Part shown: piece by piece, positions 37,271-50,849 of the stretch
How the letters are laid out: every line of letters starts with the position of its first letter
Numbering within the stretch: position 1 is the first letter of the stretch
Assembly: GCA_905182985.1 (NCBI GenBank)
Contig: CAJJDN010000069.1
Location: 442,096 to 506,095 of the forward strand
Direction: 5' to 3'
Source: Paramecium sonneborni
Taxonomy: Eukaryota; Ciliophora; Oligohymenophorea; Peniculida; Parameciidae
Length of the DNA: 64,000 nucleotides
Made by a program: the position numbers and the translations under genes
The notes under the pieces: generated by a model
The model's input: only the letters and a program-made list of their open reading frames with translations
Databases searched by the model: none
What the model was told of the DNA's origin: nothing

Positions 37271-39375
37271 ATGTTTTAAAAGAACAATTAAGCATCTAAT
37301 ACATTAGAAGAATAAAATAATTCATAAGAATCATAACATCTCCAAAATGAAAATCAGAATATGTAGCCTAACTAAAATCAATCATTAAATTATTTTTGGC
37401 GTAATAATCCATATTCAGAACAATAAATCTCATCGAAAAATCAAATATAAAATCTAATTCTTATTATTTAAGGCATTCCAAACGATAGATTCATTCATAA
37501 ATAATTCTTAGAAAAAACTTGCAATAAAATTTAATAAAAATTTTTATCTGAATACGATGATGTTACAGAAATTGAATAATTACACCAAATAATCTAGTTG
37601 TAATATACCAAAAGATATCAAGAATAAGAATCTTAATTATCTAAAACCCCAAACCTTATTTATAATTGGGAGGATAAAGTAAATATTTCACAACTCTATT
37701 AAATAATGAAAATAATTAAAAGTCCTAAAAGAAGTTTGTATATAACAAAAGATATAACTAAAGAAGTCTATTATGATGAATTAAAAAAAAATCTAAATTT
37801 AGGAGAATTAGAATATTCAAATAGCTTAAATAATTTATAAAAAAGTCTGGATGGTTAAGCAATTTAAAAAGAGTTTAAAGTTGAACCTATCTAGGTTCTT
37901 AGGAAGCAATTAAATTTAATTAAATAGCAGGAATTTAATTAGGAAATAACTGTAAATTCTATTTTATTAAATAAATAGTTGATATGCTTTGAAGTTTATA
38001 AAATATTGGCATTTCCTAACTTGTACTTAAATTAATGTTATAAATATGACGTTGAAGCTTAAAGTGTGCATTTTTAGCTCCCTAAGAATATAAATATTGA
38101 GGTTAGATCTAAAGAGTTCGAATAAACTCCTCTTTTGAATGAAAATTCAATAATGAGCCAGATTCCATCCTCTCTATTTTAGAGCAATATATTTAAATTT
38201 CTTGGCATTAAAGATATTTTCAAATTGAGAATAGTGTGTAGATATTTTAAAACAATGTAATAATATTCTTATTGAATTTCAGAGTTGAAAAATACTGGTA
38301 TAGAGTTTCAAAGAAAGAAATTATTTAGTATGAATTAGCAAAGGATTTAGCTTACAATAATGAACATTTAAAGAATTTATAGACTACAGCATAAACACTT
38401 AAATAGAAACTGCGAACTTGTGTTGATATTCTACTAAACTTTATTAAATGGGAAGATTTACATGAATAAATACAAACTGGTTAAATTGAAATTGATATTT
38501 ATAGACCTATTATTATGATGCTTAGATTATTTAATAAATAATAAAAGATTTGTTGTTCGTTTGAAATTGATGGTTAATTAAGTATTACTTAATAAGCAAA
38601 GGATATTAAATAACAGATTCTTGATTACTTAAATATGGAATATTTACCTTTAAGTTTTAAATAAATGAGACAACTTTAATAATAGGCATTATCAGCACCT
38701 GAATTTAATGTCACAGGCGCAATTCATTCTGAACTAAACTTGAGTTAATTACTTACATTTCTACTTTAAGCTCTATATTTTCATGGATGGATGGCTTAAG
38801 TAATTACAATCTATGAGGAAATATTAAAATACAGAAACAAGTAAAGATTTCATTTTAAAAAATAGACAACTTTAAATTTTTGATTAAAAACAGAATTATA
38901 ATAAGGACTTCATAAAATAAGCATGTAAATATATTTATAAAATGAATGATTTTTCACCTAGCTAAGATACTGATGAACAAATAGAAATAATGACTCAAAT
39001 TGTAATATTGACTTTTCATATATAATATAGGGTCAAATTTTCTAAGAAAGTTTAAGACATATAAATTTTTGCCCAAATGCAAATCCTTATACTGACTCCT
39101 ATGGTGTTATATAATAAAAAAACGATGTTATCGAAATCCATTTTGATGTCTATTTCTAAATTGAACTATTAACAAATGTTTGTTCTCGCGAAAAATACTA
39201 TTATGAAGATGTAGTAGATTAAAATTTAGAAATCTAATTTAATCAAGATAAGGATAATTCTTCTAATCAAGAAGACAAGGAATAAAATTATATAGGGGAG
39301 GAAAAGTCTATTTAGCAAGATGAAGATATTAATCCAAGACAAGATTTATATCATTAAGTTAATGAGAGTAATTGA
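37271..39375 (+). CDS. F-box protein
   Basis: 674 residues after removal of introns 38257-38282, 38841-38865 and 39002-39030 (26, 25 and 29 bp). The N-terminal 280 residues are Gln/Asn/Lys-rich with helical parts. An F-box-like motif follows near residues 297-335: IPSSLFQSNIFKFL, then IKDIFKLRIVCRYFKTM, then KYW. F-box proteins link substrates to Skp1-Cullin ubiquitin ligases. The C-terminal part (about 340-610) is mostly helical and ends in an acidic, Gln/Asp-rich tail, with no LRR or WD repeat. All three introns are needed to keep the frame. Confidence 0.72.
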
Positions 39376-40799
39376 TAAATATTTTATTTACAGCTTTATT
39401 ATCGAATTGGAAAAGTCAATAATACAAATTTTTATTTTTTAAAGGACTATAACATAAAATATTATACATTTTTTAGATATCTTTTTTAGTAATTATATGC
39501 TTCAAATAAATTGAAAACAAAATATATTTTATTATAAATAATTCACTTTATCTCCTTTATTAAATTACAATAATTACATTTTCCAACATTTCTAGTTGAT
39601 TTCTCTAATATTTTACCTCTCATGTCCTTTCTTTTGTGGTTGTCACTTTTTTTTGCTTATTATTTTACCATTATTTCACTTAACTTATCAACTAATTTTA
39701 AGAATTGTTTTTAGTTCATAATTAATCTTTTAAAATCAGATGTTTTCAATAATTTACTAATTACCATTTAGTAAATCAATAATTTTTGTTAGTAAGAGGT
39801 ATATAAAAATATGTTTATAACTTAATAAATCTATTCTATTCATAAATTTTATAAAATTAATAAGGATCATAAGTTTTGAAATAAATTTGATTATTTATAT
39901 TTTTAGACAACAATACAAATTTCCTTCATAAAAATCTTGTTTCCAAGAGGTCCATATCAAATAGAGTAGTTAACTGCTGAAAAATTATTTATAGATCCTT
40001 CTGGATAAGGTAATAAAATAGAAAAAGAAATTTATTGTTTTGATAAGGTAAATATAAAAATTTTGACTCTCTTTTTTCATTCAAATCTTCAACAATTAAT
40101 CATTCAAATTTACTTTTGTTATGATATAACCGATTTTTTCATCATTATTAATGCATGATTTATAAACAAACTTTTTTGAGTAGAGTAAGGCAGTTGAAGA
40201 ATATTGAGTATTTAAACAAACAACATCAAATATTTTAGAGATCTCTAAAAATAATTAACAAAAATCTATCTTCAAATCCAGGAGTATCTATTAATTTCAA
40301 TCTTTCTTTCTCTATATGATGAAATTTTAAATAGACATCCTCCATTTTTGTTTGTGATTTTAATAAATAGAATTTTTCTACTAGATCCAATTTTACCTGT
40401 TAATAACATAACTTTTTTTCATTCGGAGTTTCTCACTAATTTGTTCTTAAATACCAAATTTAAAAAAATTCTATTAAAAATATTCATATTAGTTTATAAT
40501 TTCAATATAATTTTATACAGAAAGGAATATAACAAAATATATATAATTATTTTAGAGCCATTTTCCATAAAAAAATTTACAAAAAATAACTATAGCTTAC
40601 TAAATTTAATACCCTAAAAATATGAGAATTTATATTTTAAATAATATATTGTATCCCAAAAAATAAACTCTAACCTTTCACTCCATTTTTTTTCTGTAAA
40701 GAGCTTGATAATAATATAAATACACATCTCATTTATGAAAATATGAATAATCATATTTTATATTCTTCCCATTAATACATAAACTTTGGATGTGAGCGA
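39376..40799. other. Gene-poor region
   Basis: About 1.4 kb. A short plus-strand coding-like piece (about 39910-40050, for example LFPRGPYQIEQLTAEKLFID) has no visible start or end. The minus strand carries a GTPase-like remnant, listed separately. Confidence 0.35.
40060..40430 (-). pseudogene. GTPase-like remnant (AIG1/SRPRB type)
   Basis: On the minus strand a P-loop-like VMLLTGKIGSSRKILF is followed, after a frame change, by RLKLIDTPGFEDRFLL with the diagnostic DTPG. Spacing fits a G1-G3 pair of an AIG1-like domain, but the G1 Lys-Thr is lost, the two parts are in different frames, and no full gene surrounds them. It looks like a decayed relative of the GTPases at 23406-25029. Confidence 0.4.
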
Positions 40800-41336
40800 A
40801 TTTTTTTTCTACAATTATGATTCTGATTCTAATCAAAGTAAAGAAGGCTTGAATTTGAGATTTAGATTGTCTTAAAACTAAAAGATGTATATTATAAATT
40901 GTTCGATCTACCTATTTTTAATATAAACATTAGGAAAATTGCAAAGGCACTCTTTCTATTTTATTCAAAGCAATGTGAAAGATAAAACTATTATAGATGC
41001 TCAATAGACCAATTTTGAAAATTTATCAAACAAAAAAAGTAGCTATTTTAATAATGAAAAACTTTTATTTCTTTTTCAAGGGTGGTATAAATATATTTAA
41101 GTAGAAACAGTATTTGAATAAGTTTTTGGGATGGATATAGCAAATAAAGATGAAATTTAAACCTTGAGTAGAGCAATTTTGTATACTAGCCACTGATATG
41201 AAAATTTTAATAATTATAAATACAAATCAATTCATTATTTAGATTTAATGGAGTTAATATCAACACTCAAAAAGCTAAGAGGAAAATATTAGATTTGGCC
41301 AGAAAAAGTTTTAATTCTTAATTATAAGTGAAAATT
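40800..41336 (+). pseudogene. Open fragment with internal TGA, unknown family
   Basis: A frame with coding character (for example LFLFQGWYKYIQVETVFEQV, then DEIQTLSRAILYTSH) runs about 130 codons without a convincing ATG. It meets TGA at 41194 and then continues in frame to 41336 (for example MELISTLKKLRGKYQIWP). Likely a gene remnant, or an exon of a gene I could not assemble. Confidence 0.3.
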
Positions 41337-41370
41337 GCTTTTATTTATTATTGAATTTAACATAGCATAA

Positions 41371-43902
41371 ATGTATAATCCTAAATTAAATTTACCAGAA
41401 CAAAAAAATAATAGAGCTTTTTGGTCAGATTAAGTACTACCTTTATAAATATGTTATGATGTTTAAACAAAATTACCTATAGAATTAAAATAAGTGAGTT
41501 ACTTAGTAAAAATATAACCAGGTTTAGCGATTGTTTAAATTTCATAAACCTACTTTACTGAAGAAAACAAATAATAAAGTGAGTTAGAATACTTATATAC
41601 TATTGAATAAAATTCTGCAGTTAGTTAGATGATAGTTGAACTTGGAGATTAAAGAATGTTTGGATTAATTAAAGAATTAGAAGAAGCAAGATAATAATAC
41701 AAATAAGGAATAGAAGATGGAAAAACTATGGTTTTAAATGAATAAGATTCTAAAATATTAAATATAAAGAGAGTAAAAATTGGATGTTTGAAGTCTGGAG
41801 TATAATTAAAAATTTTATTTGAATACATTTAACCTTTATAAGTGTTTTTAAATTAGTTTTGGAAATTAGAATTGCCACCAATGATAAATGCAAGCTTTTT
41901 AACAGCATATTAATTATAAGGTATTAATAAGGATTATGCTCAACAATATTTATCAGTCATGAAACTTGTTAATATTTAAGCATTTAAATTTAATTATAAA
42001 TAACATATTACTGTTATAATTAATATTGAAGAACCTCTCACTTATGCGAATTCTCCAACACACTTGATAAATGTAAAATAAAGTAATGTTAAAGGTTAAG
42101 AGAATTAAGTGATTATTACTCCAGATGAAGATACTATGCTACCAACTAAAAAGTTTGAATTATTATTCTCTTCAGTTAACATAAACAAACCTCATGCTCT
42201 TTTAAGTCATACTAATAACGATGCTTTACAAAAAATTAAGTATTGTGCTACTTTGACTTTAATCCCTAAATTTAATTAATATCCAATAGATGATGCATAT
42301 TAATCATACTTAAATGGTTTAAATTTACCATAATAATCAAAAATCTAAAGAGGCATATATATATTTATTATTGATAGAAGTGGTTCAATGCAATATGGAA
42401 GAATTAAAAAAGCAAAATAATCTTTGATTCTATTTTTAAAGAGTCTTCCTGAAGATAGTTTTTTCAATATTATCTCCTTTGGTAGTAAAGCATAAAAAAT
42501 GTTTGATATATCACAATCATATAATTAATAATCATTAGAATAAGCCATAAAGTAAGTTTAAGATATGGAAGCAGATTATGGCGGAACTGATATTTATAAT
42601 GCCTTGTAAATTGCCATTTATAGTGATAATTATTTAATGAAGAAAAATTCAACAGAAACTCTTAATGTTTTTTTACTAACTGATGGAGAGGATTCACCAG
42701 AACGGATTATTGATTTGGTTCTTAAAAATTAAAAGACTGAAACTAGAATATATACACTTGGAATTGGAAATGGTTGTAGTGAGTATTTAGTCAAAAAGTT
42801 AGCAGATGTTGGAAATGGAAAATGTTAATTAGTAGGGGATGATGAAGAAATTAATTCAAAAGTTATTGATTTATTAGAGGATTCTTTAACTTGTTATTTA
42901 AAGGGATTTCAACTTACTCATAATGTTGAAAATGTTTCATAAATCATACCTGATCCAAAATCAATAAATTTATTGAAGAAAAATTAAGAATTAACAATAT
43001 AAATTCTCTTTTCAAAAAAATGTAAATAAGAAAATTTAGAATTTAAGATTGATTGTTATGATCCATAAACAAATAAATAAATTTAATTTTAAACCAAATT
43101 AAAGTTAAATCAATCCTAAGAGAGTGAGTATTTTCATAAATTGGCCGCTCATAAACTAATTGGCTATTATGAGAAATCAATAAAATTTGATGAATAACAA
43201 ATTAATATGGTAAAATTAGATTAAAAATACATAACTGATAAAGATATAATCAATTTATCAATTTAAAATCAAATTTTATGTTCAAAAACAGCATTTATTT
43301 GTGAAGTCTGCTAAAATGAATCGAATATCAAATAATTGATCAAGAATAAGCATGTAGTTGTAAAAAATGAAGAGAACCCAAGAATTTAAACTAGTATTAC
43401 TTAAAAAATTGCGAACTTTTTTTAATCTTTTCGCTCAGATTAAAATCTTATGTAAGAAACTGTATGTATGTGTGCCAATGATCAAGAATTAGAAATAGAT
43501 CAAAATTTTAATTAATATTTAATTCCTTAAGTAAACGATAATTACTAAGAAATCTCTTCAGTAAATGATAAGGAAAAACAAAAAAAATATGAGTTGATTT
43601 TATCCCATATTGAATTGATTGACTGTGTTTAAGCAAATGGCAGTTTTCTTTTAACATAAAACATTAAAGATAAGCTAAGCTTGCAATAGTTAACTAATAA
43701 ATAAAATCTATAAGATTATATTTGGTAAACAGTGATCTCACTCTTTTATTTGGAAATATTTTGTAAAAGCTCCTAAAGTTAATGGTAATTAATATTTAAC
43801 AAAGCAATAAATTATTTATTCAAGTAAGGAGTTGATTATTCTATTATTAAAAATGAATCCATTCAAGAATTTGAAGGTTTATTTTAGAAGGCAAACATTT
43901 GA
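41371..43902 (+). CDS. VIT and von Willebrand factor A domain protein
   Basis: 843 residues in one frame without introns. The N-terminal third has a VIT domain (about 45-170; EARQQYKQGIEDGKTMVL is the typical VIT helix). A vWA domain starts near residue 331 with an intact MIDAS motif FIIDRSGSM and later FLLTDGE. This VIT+vWA layout is that of inter-alpha-trypsin-inhibitor heavy chains and PARP4-like proteins. In ciliates such proteins lack a signal peptide and are probably cytosolic, as here. The C-terminal 250 residues are helical with some Cys. Metal-dependent protein binding is the expected role. Confidence 0.9.
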
Positions 43903-44899
43903 AAAAAATCTAATAGCTGATATAAATTTACATTTAATATTAAAAAGATATATAATTATAACAATTTTCTGAAATTCTTTATTTTCTAAATCGATTTGCA
44001 TTCATATCTTATAGCTTTAAGAAGAGCGAAATAAATTAAATTATTTATTTAAAGGAAAAATATGAAACAAAGTTACTATAAATATCATTATTAAACTTTT
44101 ATATTGAGCATATTAAATATAGAATTTAGAAAGAAAAAAAATTAGGTTAAAATCAAAGAAACTATATTTTTATTTTCAAAACATCTCTGGTAATTCTAAA
44201 CTTTATTGGCCCACCAAAATCATTTTCACTCAGGAAATTTAAGAAATATCAGATGCAATTATATTGATTTATTAATATTTTTAAAGGAAAATAGGAAAAA
44301 GAATTTTGCATATTTTTTTATTTCTCTGTCGCTTAGGTATTTAATTTGATGTTGTTTCTATATATATTATCATTTAGCATTATTCTTTTACAATAAGAGT
44401 ACAGAAAAAACAAATAAAAAAACATATTTATTTCTAAAACCAATACGTCTTTTTATCTAGAAGAAGATGCACATAAGATATCAAAAGATATATATTGAAT
44501 CTATTAATTATATTTTACCTAAATTTGATATCGATGAAAGATAGCTAGAAGAATTATTTTTTATTAAAATGAGACCCCTTTTATGACACAATAGTCTTGA
44601 GAACTGTATTTTAATTATATACTATTCATCTTTTTCTTTTTCAATTAGTTTATATTTTTTTTTTAACTAGATTACCCTTAATTTTTCCTTAAAGATCGGC
44701 TCTTTGATGAAATTTTTTTTTCATTTAATTTGCTTCAGGTTCTATTATTTCTTATATTCGAATTATATGATAAAATAAATAACTAATCCTAAACAAAAAA
44801 ATGGACTATGTAAAAATATTTTTTAAAATATAAATATCATTTTATGTTTTTTAATTTTTCATTTGGTATTCGTTTGGTAATTCATCTAAAATTGCTAGA
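43903..44899. other. Intergenic, nothing recognised
   Basis: About 1 kb of AT-rich sequence downstream of the VIT-vWA gene. No supported gene. Confidence 0.45.
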
Positions 44900-47800
44900 G
44901 ATTAAAATTCTTGCTCTATTTTTTTATCAAAATGATGAATCAATGATTTATTATTGTAATTTTCAATGACTGAATTTATAATGATGCAATTTTATGTCAT
45001 GAGTTTTTGTAATTATGGATAGGATTTCTAACAATCGATTTACTAAACTATAATAACTATTATTAAACTTTGTAATTTAATTTTAATAATAACATTTAAA
45101 TTTATCAGTTGTTAGACTTATTTTCTGTCTAATCTAATGCTATGTTAAATAAACTAGGAGAGACAATTAAGAATAAAATATTGAATTCGATTTTGATTTA
45201 TTAAATCAATAATGATTTATTTTAAAAATTCCAAAATGATATGATGTTGTTTTCAGAATTTTAAGTTATATCAATTTTCATTATTAAATTTTTCAAAGTA
45301 AATTTTGTCTATAAAATATTCAACTTTGTGAGTTTTACTTATTTTTTTAAAAATTCTAAATCAATCATGTTGTAATAATAGGTTATTTATTTTTACCTAC
45401 ATAATTTACAGCATAAACCTTCTAATTTAGTCAAATATTAACAAATACATCAAATTCTTATAAAGCCCAATCTTATGTAAAATTAAAATTTCACTAACTG
45501 TAATTGGATTAAGGTATCATCAAAGTTAGAGGTAAAATAATCCAAAAAATGATAAATGAAAATTTCATGAATAGGATTTGCACCAACTTTTAGCTTTATA
45601 TATTTGTAGAAGATTTTTATCTTTAGAATAGAAATGAACATAGTTTTTTTAATCTTTGCCAACACAAAAAGAATCATATTTTTATCAATTTTTTTTGTAA
45701 TAGCTGTCACTATTAAGTGAACCTAAAAACAGTTTGTCTATTTTAATTAATAAATGTTGAAATCTATCAAATCATAAAGGAAAAGTTCACCATCACGCTA
45801 AACTTTAATTTCCAAGATTGATTGTATTTTAATAATTATTTTTCTTAATAAACCATATTGAGATAATTATATGCAAAGGGATCTTAAATATTAATATTTC
45901 TAGGAAATCATAAATTTTTCATCTTTAGAAATACAAATAAAAATAATTTCGAATCATATTTTTTAAACTCTTATTAATTTCTCTTATTTTTCAAATTCCA
46001 TATAGAAATTTAATAATCTTCTTTTGATACGTAACGAAATTTTGTTTCATTGACAAAAGTGCCATCATGATGAAAATTTTAGATATTTATCTTAAGATTT
46101 GTATCATATATATCTTTTGAATTTCTACTTTTAATTCAGAAATAAAACATTGTTGATTAAAAATTTTTGTTGTTTTTAATGTTAAAGGATGGTAGTGAGA
46201 AAAGCCATTTTATTAGTTAAAGTTGATTCATCACAAAAATTTAGATTATATTCATCAATTAATTTATAAGTATTATATTTTGTTTATCCGAAATTAATTT
46301 TTAATTAAAAGTTATTAAATAATTTATAATTTGATAGATATCATCTTTTTATGTATTTTTTTCTAAAGTGATTATTTAATAATTTCTAAAACTCTAATCT
46401 AAATAAGATTGTCAACACCTAAACAAATTTTATTTCCATTGCCAAATAAAGCAAAACAACCTATTTTTGAATCTTTTAAACAGTTTTTTATTAAAATCAA
46501 ATTTTGTTTTATTTCTCCGTAATAATACTTCAGAAATATTTATATGTTTCTTATTTTCTTAAACACTAATTTTTATATCATTTTTTGTTCTTTATTATTA
46601 ATTTGTGTATATGAATTTTATAAGAAAGATTCATTTAGAGATCCAATTAATTCATTCGATCCATATTTTCTGCTTCTACAAATAATCATATAGTTGGGAA
46701 GGTGAACAATAATGAATAGACAAAGGTTAAATATTCTTAAATGGAATCTTAGCCTAAAAGGTTGAAAGATTCTCATAAACCTCATAAAATTATCTTTAGC
46801 AATAAATTAATTAATCTTTCCAAACTAAATACCTTAAGAATGTACACTTCTTCTCTTAAACTGCTATTCATTTAGAATTTCTAAATTTCTGTCTTTTTTA
46901 ATTTAATTGATCTTACTAAGACCATAGAATATCATATATTCATTTCTTTTTCAGACCATAGAAGATTATCTATACATTTATTATTAAGACTAAATCAACG
47001 ATATTCAAATTAAAATATCTTCCTAATTAATATTAATCTTATTTGTCGTTAATGCTTTGACTTATTCATATGTATAATCAGAATCAAGCCATAGAAATAC
47101 TTAATCTTCAATAGATAATAAAAAGTATTTTTATTGCTTGATTTTCAATTCAGAAATTACCATTCTTTATGTTGATGTTTGTGATAAAATAGCACTTTAA
47201 CAATCATTTTCGAGTTTTTTTTCAAAAATCCATTGTTCCACAAAAGTATTTATCCATCTTTAGTTCCTAATAGTACATTCCAATACTAAATGTGTTTAGA
47301 AGTGAGAATTCAGGTGAATAATTAAATATTTCTAATTTATATCTGGTAAACAAATAAAAGATTAATAACAATTTAGTTGAATCTGATGAAAAAACACAAG
47401 ATCTAAACTTAAAATGATAATTTATTCTTATCGGTAATTTTAGAATTTATAAATTCCATAGATTAACTTAAAATTTGCCCCAATAAATTAGAAGTTTACT
47501 ATTTGCCTAGAATGCAATATAATAATACAATTATTCTGAATTTTATTCTTTGAAAACTATTACATAATTCCAAGGTGTTTAAGTTCATTTTGCACCTTAT
47601 AAACTGATATTATTAAAATTAAAGTAATCTATCGTTACTTCATTACTTAATTTTTTCTAGAATAATCTATTATTTTGTATTAAATTTATTTTTTGAATTT
47701 TATGTTTAATTTTATCTAATCAATAAATTAGGAGAACAATATTTACTTGGTCATTTTTTATATCATCAATAAGATTCTTTATTAATTCTTCATTAAATTA

Positions 47801-48480
47801 TAACTCGTTTGCTTTTAGTATTTAATTCAAAATATTATTTATTGATTCTATTAAAGAAGCCAACTAAATAAAAAAGGAATCCACTTTTTTAATAAGGATA
47901 TGAGATTAACTCAAAATGCATTTACAAAAATTCTAAATGCACTTTCCCATTTTATTGAATACATAATTGATGACCTTTGCATAACCTTAACAATCTCAGG
48001 AACTTCAATCTCTTTTTTTGAAAGATGTTCAAATTGTTAATTATATCACTCTAAAGGATTCTGACTTATGAATAAAGAATTTGAAATAAATATTGAGAAA
48101 ATTATATCAAATTATGAGAAGCATGGTAAAAATTGCCAAAAATATATTTTAGTGTTAGAGAATATCTTATTCCTTTAAAATACTTTTAGAGTTTATTTGA
48201 CTATTTCTTATTGCATTTTTGGATTAATTTAAAGATTTTCTCCTTCTTTTCTCAATTTATTTGTTTGACTGTGAAAAGGTTTCACATTAATAAGTTTATT
48301 TTTATACTGTTAAAAATCATCAATATTGTATTTTAAGTTTTTAGATCTCCGCTTTGATAAAAAAGATATTCATATCGATTTTTAATTTATCTCATAAATT
48401 AAATAATTATCCTATTATGATATATGATTTAATATCATTATCATTATTATTCAATCTTTATAATTCCATTCTTTTCTGTG
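44900..48480 (-). pseudogene. Decayed reverse-strand coding stretch, partly OTU-like
   Basis: Several minus-strand pieces look coding but do not join. Around 48040-47900 there is FEHLSKKEIEVPEIVKVMQR. Around 47280-46990 there is WINTFVEQWIFEKKLEND. Around 46480-46290 there is ALFGNGNKICLGVDNLIQIR. Around 45710-45490 there is VGANPIHEIFIYHFLDYF. The GNGN piece resembles the GDGNCFY active-site segment of the intact otubain-like gene next door, but the Cys is displaced. TGAs and frame changes separate the pieces. I read this as one or more dead genes; the number and family are uncertain. Confidence 0.35.
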
Positions 48481-48689
48481 GCTTTTCAAGTTGAAATATC
48501 TGATGAAAAGAAAAGGAAGAACTCTGGAATAAGGGAAAGTTAGATAATAAATCCCACAGTCATTTAATAATTATTCTCATTCTTCCTTAAGTTAAAAATG
48601 TATTAATCATTTTTTTTCATTTTTTGTATTTTTATGGGAATTATTAACAATAAAAAAGTTCAGTAATTACTTCATTCTCCTGCACTGCT

Positions 48690-48960
48690 ATATTCTACAT
48701 CATTATGTTAAAACTTGTTGAATGCGGTTAGAAATGACAAATTCATAATAATGGCAAAGCAGATAAACTAAAAGAATAAAGAAGCACAAAATTAATGGAG
48801 TCAACTATTTGAAACCAATGTAACCTACTTTAAAAAAAAGCAGAAGACTCTTATCTTTAGATCAATTCAAAAGCAAGTTCTAATTAAAAGAGTATAAGAA
48901 AAATTTTAATTTTTAAATTTTTTGAATGATATTTACAGGTATTTTCTTAAAAGGTTTATC
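48690..48960 (+). pseudogene. Small open fragments, unknown
   Basis: Two overlapping plus-strand frames carry coding-like composition. One is an ATG-to-TGA frame of about 63 residues (for example TLKKSRRLLSLDQFKSKF). The other is broken by TGAs (for example NGKADKLKEQRSTKL, then AEDSYLQINSKASSNQKS). Only one can be real and neither has a family, so this may be a remnant. Confidence 0.25.
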
Positions 48961-49002
48961 ACAAAAATAAATAAGCATATTTATCAAAAATAAGTATCTA
49001 AT

Positions 49003-50096
49003 TCATTCAGGGGCAATTCCAATATTATAATGACCTGGTCTGATAAGTAATATTATTTTATGTACATTTGTAGTACCATATTCTCTCATTTAGAAACTTT
49101 CGTTTGTAAAGAAAATAAGTTATATATATCTAATTATAGTTTATGATTTAAAATTACAGTTTCAAAAAATTTGATAAAGATTAGATTACAATTTCATTAT
49201 TATTGCATTCTGTTTCCCATATTAATAAATTTTCCCTATCGGTCACCATGTTTTTAAGTTCATTTTAATCAAGAGCGTGAATTGATATATTTCTAAAAAA
49301 TATTGTTGATAAACCATAGAAACAACCATCGTATTCTTCATCTTCTTTTTCATGTGCTTTATATGCATTATATAACATTTTTCTTCTTGTATCAACGTTT
49401 TAAATTGATTTAAGTTTTTCCAATCTAAAAATAAATTCTTTTCTTAGTTACTCATCCTAATTTTAATTGATATTAGTTTAATCTATTAAATTAATCTAAA
49501 AAGGCAATTTAATTTCAAATAAAATAGTCTTTATAAAATTTTAAAATTCGTCATTTTTATATTTAAATAATAAAATTTCTAAAAATTAATAACCAAAAGC
49601 AGTATAAAAACAATTGCCATCTCCTCGAACATTGAGATAAGATGAACATAACTACTTTAATTTTTATTTGATCTCAAGTTTTTTAATATTGTACTCTTTA
49701 CATAGATTTTAAAAATCGATAAAATGACCTAAAAAATATTTAAATTTTTCTTCAATATTTCTTTTTCTACAACTTTTATCATATAAGTAATTAATAATTT
49801 GTTAAACCTACTCAGTTCTCTTATCATCTGCTGAAAATAAAGGAATATTTTTAATGGATAATATTGATGAATTTTAGAATATTTTGGAAGATTGTTAAGA
49901 TTTTTAACTTATCTAGCTAGTATTTTTTTTAAACTAATAGATATTCTAATTAAAGGCTTTTTAAAAAGTTTAAATTTGAAACGACTTGATTTCATTTGGT
50001 TAACAATTATCACTTTCCTCCTCCAATACCTAATCATTATAACTTTTATTGTTTTATTCAAATTCTTTTTTTTTTTAATTTAAATAGTGTTTGCAT
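49003..50096 (-). CDS. Otubain-like OTU cysteine protease (deubiquitinase)
   Basis: Reverse-strand gene of about 354 residues with one 28-bp intron (49130-49157). The OTU active site is clear: NVRGDGNCFYTAFGYQFLE, with Cys as nucleophile near residue 155. The C-terminus LLIRPGHYNIGIAPE provides the His, as in otubains (peptidase C65). Between them is IWETECNNNEIVIQSL, where otubains have a conserved ECD helix. The enzyme would remove ubiquitin from proteins. The frame from the ATG at 50096 needs one T fewer in the T11 run at 50066-50076; a base-call error there is the likeliest cause. The N-terminal 140 residues are helical and unassigned. Confidence 0.8.
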
Positions 50097-50803
50097 AGAG
50101 AAAACCCAAGTAAAATTATTATTATTATTCCTAAACCATAGAATAGAAGGTTTAACATTAAATTTTCTTATCTTAATAAAATTAATATTTATCATTTATT
50201 GTAGAATTTTAGATTTTATTTTCTTTATATAACCAAATTTTTATAAATAGGATTATTAACACTTAGATTTTCATATTTAGAATTAGACAACTTAATAAAA
50301 AGCTAGAAATATTGAAGAAGTTTATATAAGTTGCTTTTAAAAATTAATAACTAATTCCTTCAAGTTATTATAAGAAAATAATAGAAAAATGAATTCAAAC
50401 TATTATTGGAAAATTTACTTATTTATGAAGTTGAATCAATTGTAATTAAATAATGATTGGTTCGTTTGCTAATAATTGAAAATTAATAAAAAATTAACTA
50501 ATTAAATTTAGATAGATTTATTTTTCTTTTATTAATAGTAGAAGAATATATTATCAATTATTTATTAATGTCTGCAAAAACAAATTTAATATTAGAATTT
50601 CTAATCAATAATTTATTTATACTCGAATGGAATAATATTTAGTCAAATTTTTTTCAAAGATGATTTAAAAACTACTCAAAATAATTTTAGTGGTATCATA
50701 GGTAACTAGTAAGATCTCGATTGGTGAATTTTTTTTCTTTAGATAGCAGGTATTATTTATGACAAATCATAGTTGTCAATTTGAAAAAAAAAAAATTTTG
50801 TGA
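50097..50803. other. Intergenic, nothing recognised
   Basis: About 700 AT-rich bases upstream of the otubain-like gene and left of the microsatellite. No supported feature. Confidence 0.45.
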
Positions 50804-50848
50804 TATAATATAATATAATATAATATAATATAATATAATATAATATAA
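50804..50848. repeat. TATAA pentanucleotide microsatellite at contig join
   Basis: About nine tandem copies of a TATAA unit run straight into the single N at 50849. An A-run follows the N. The low-complexity sequence is the likely reason for the gap. Confidence 0.85.
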
Positions 50849-50849
50849 N

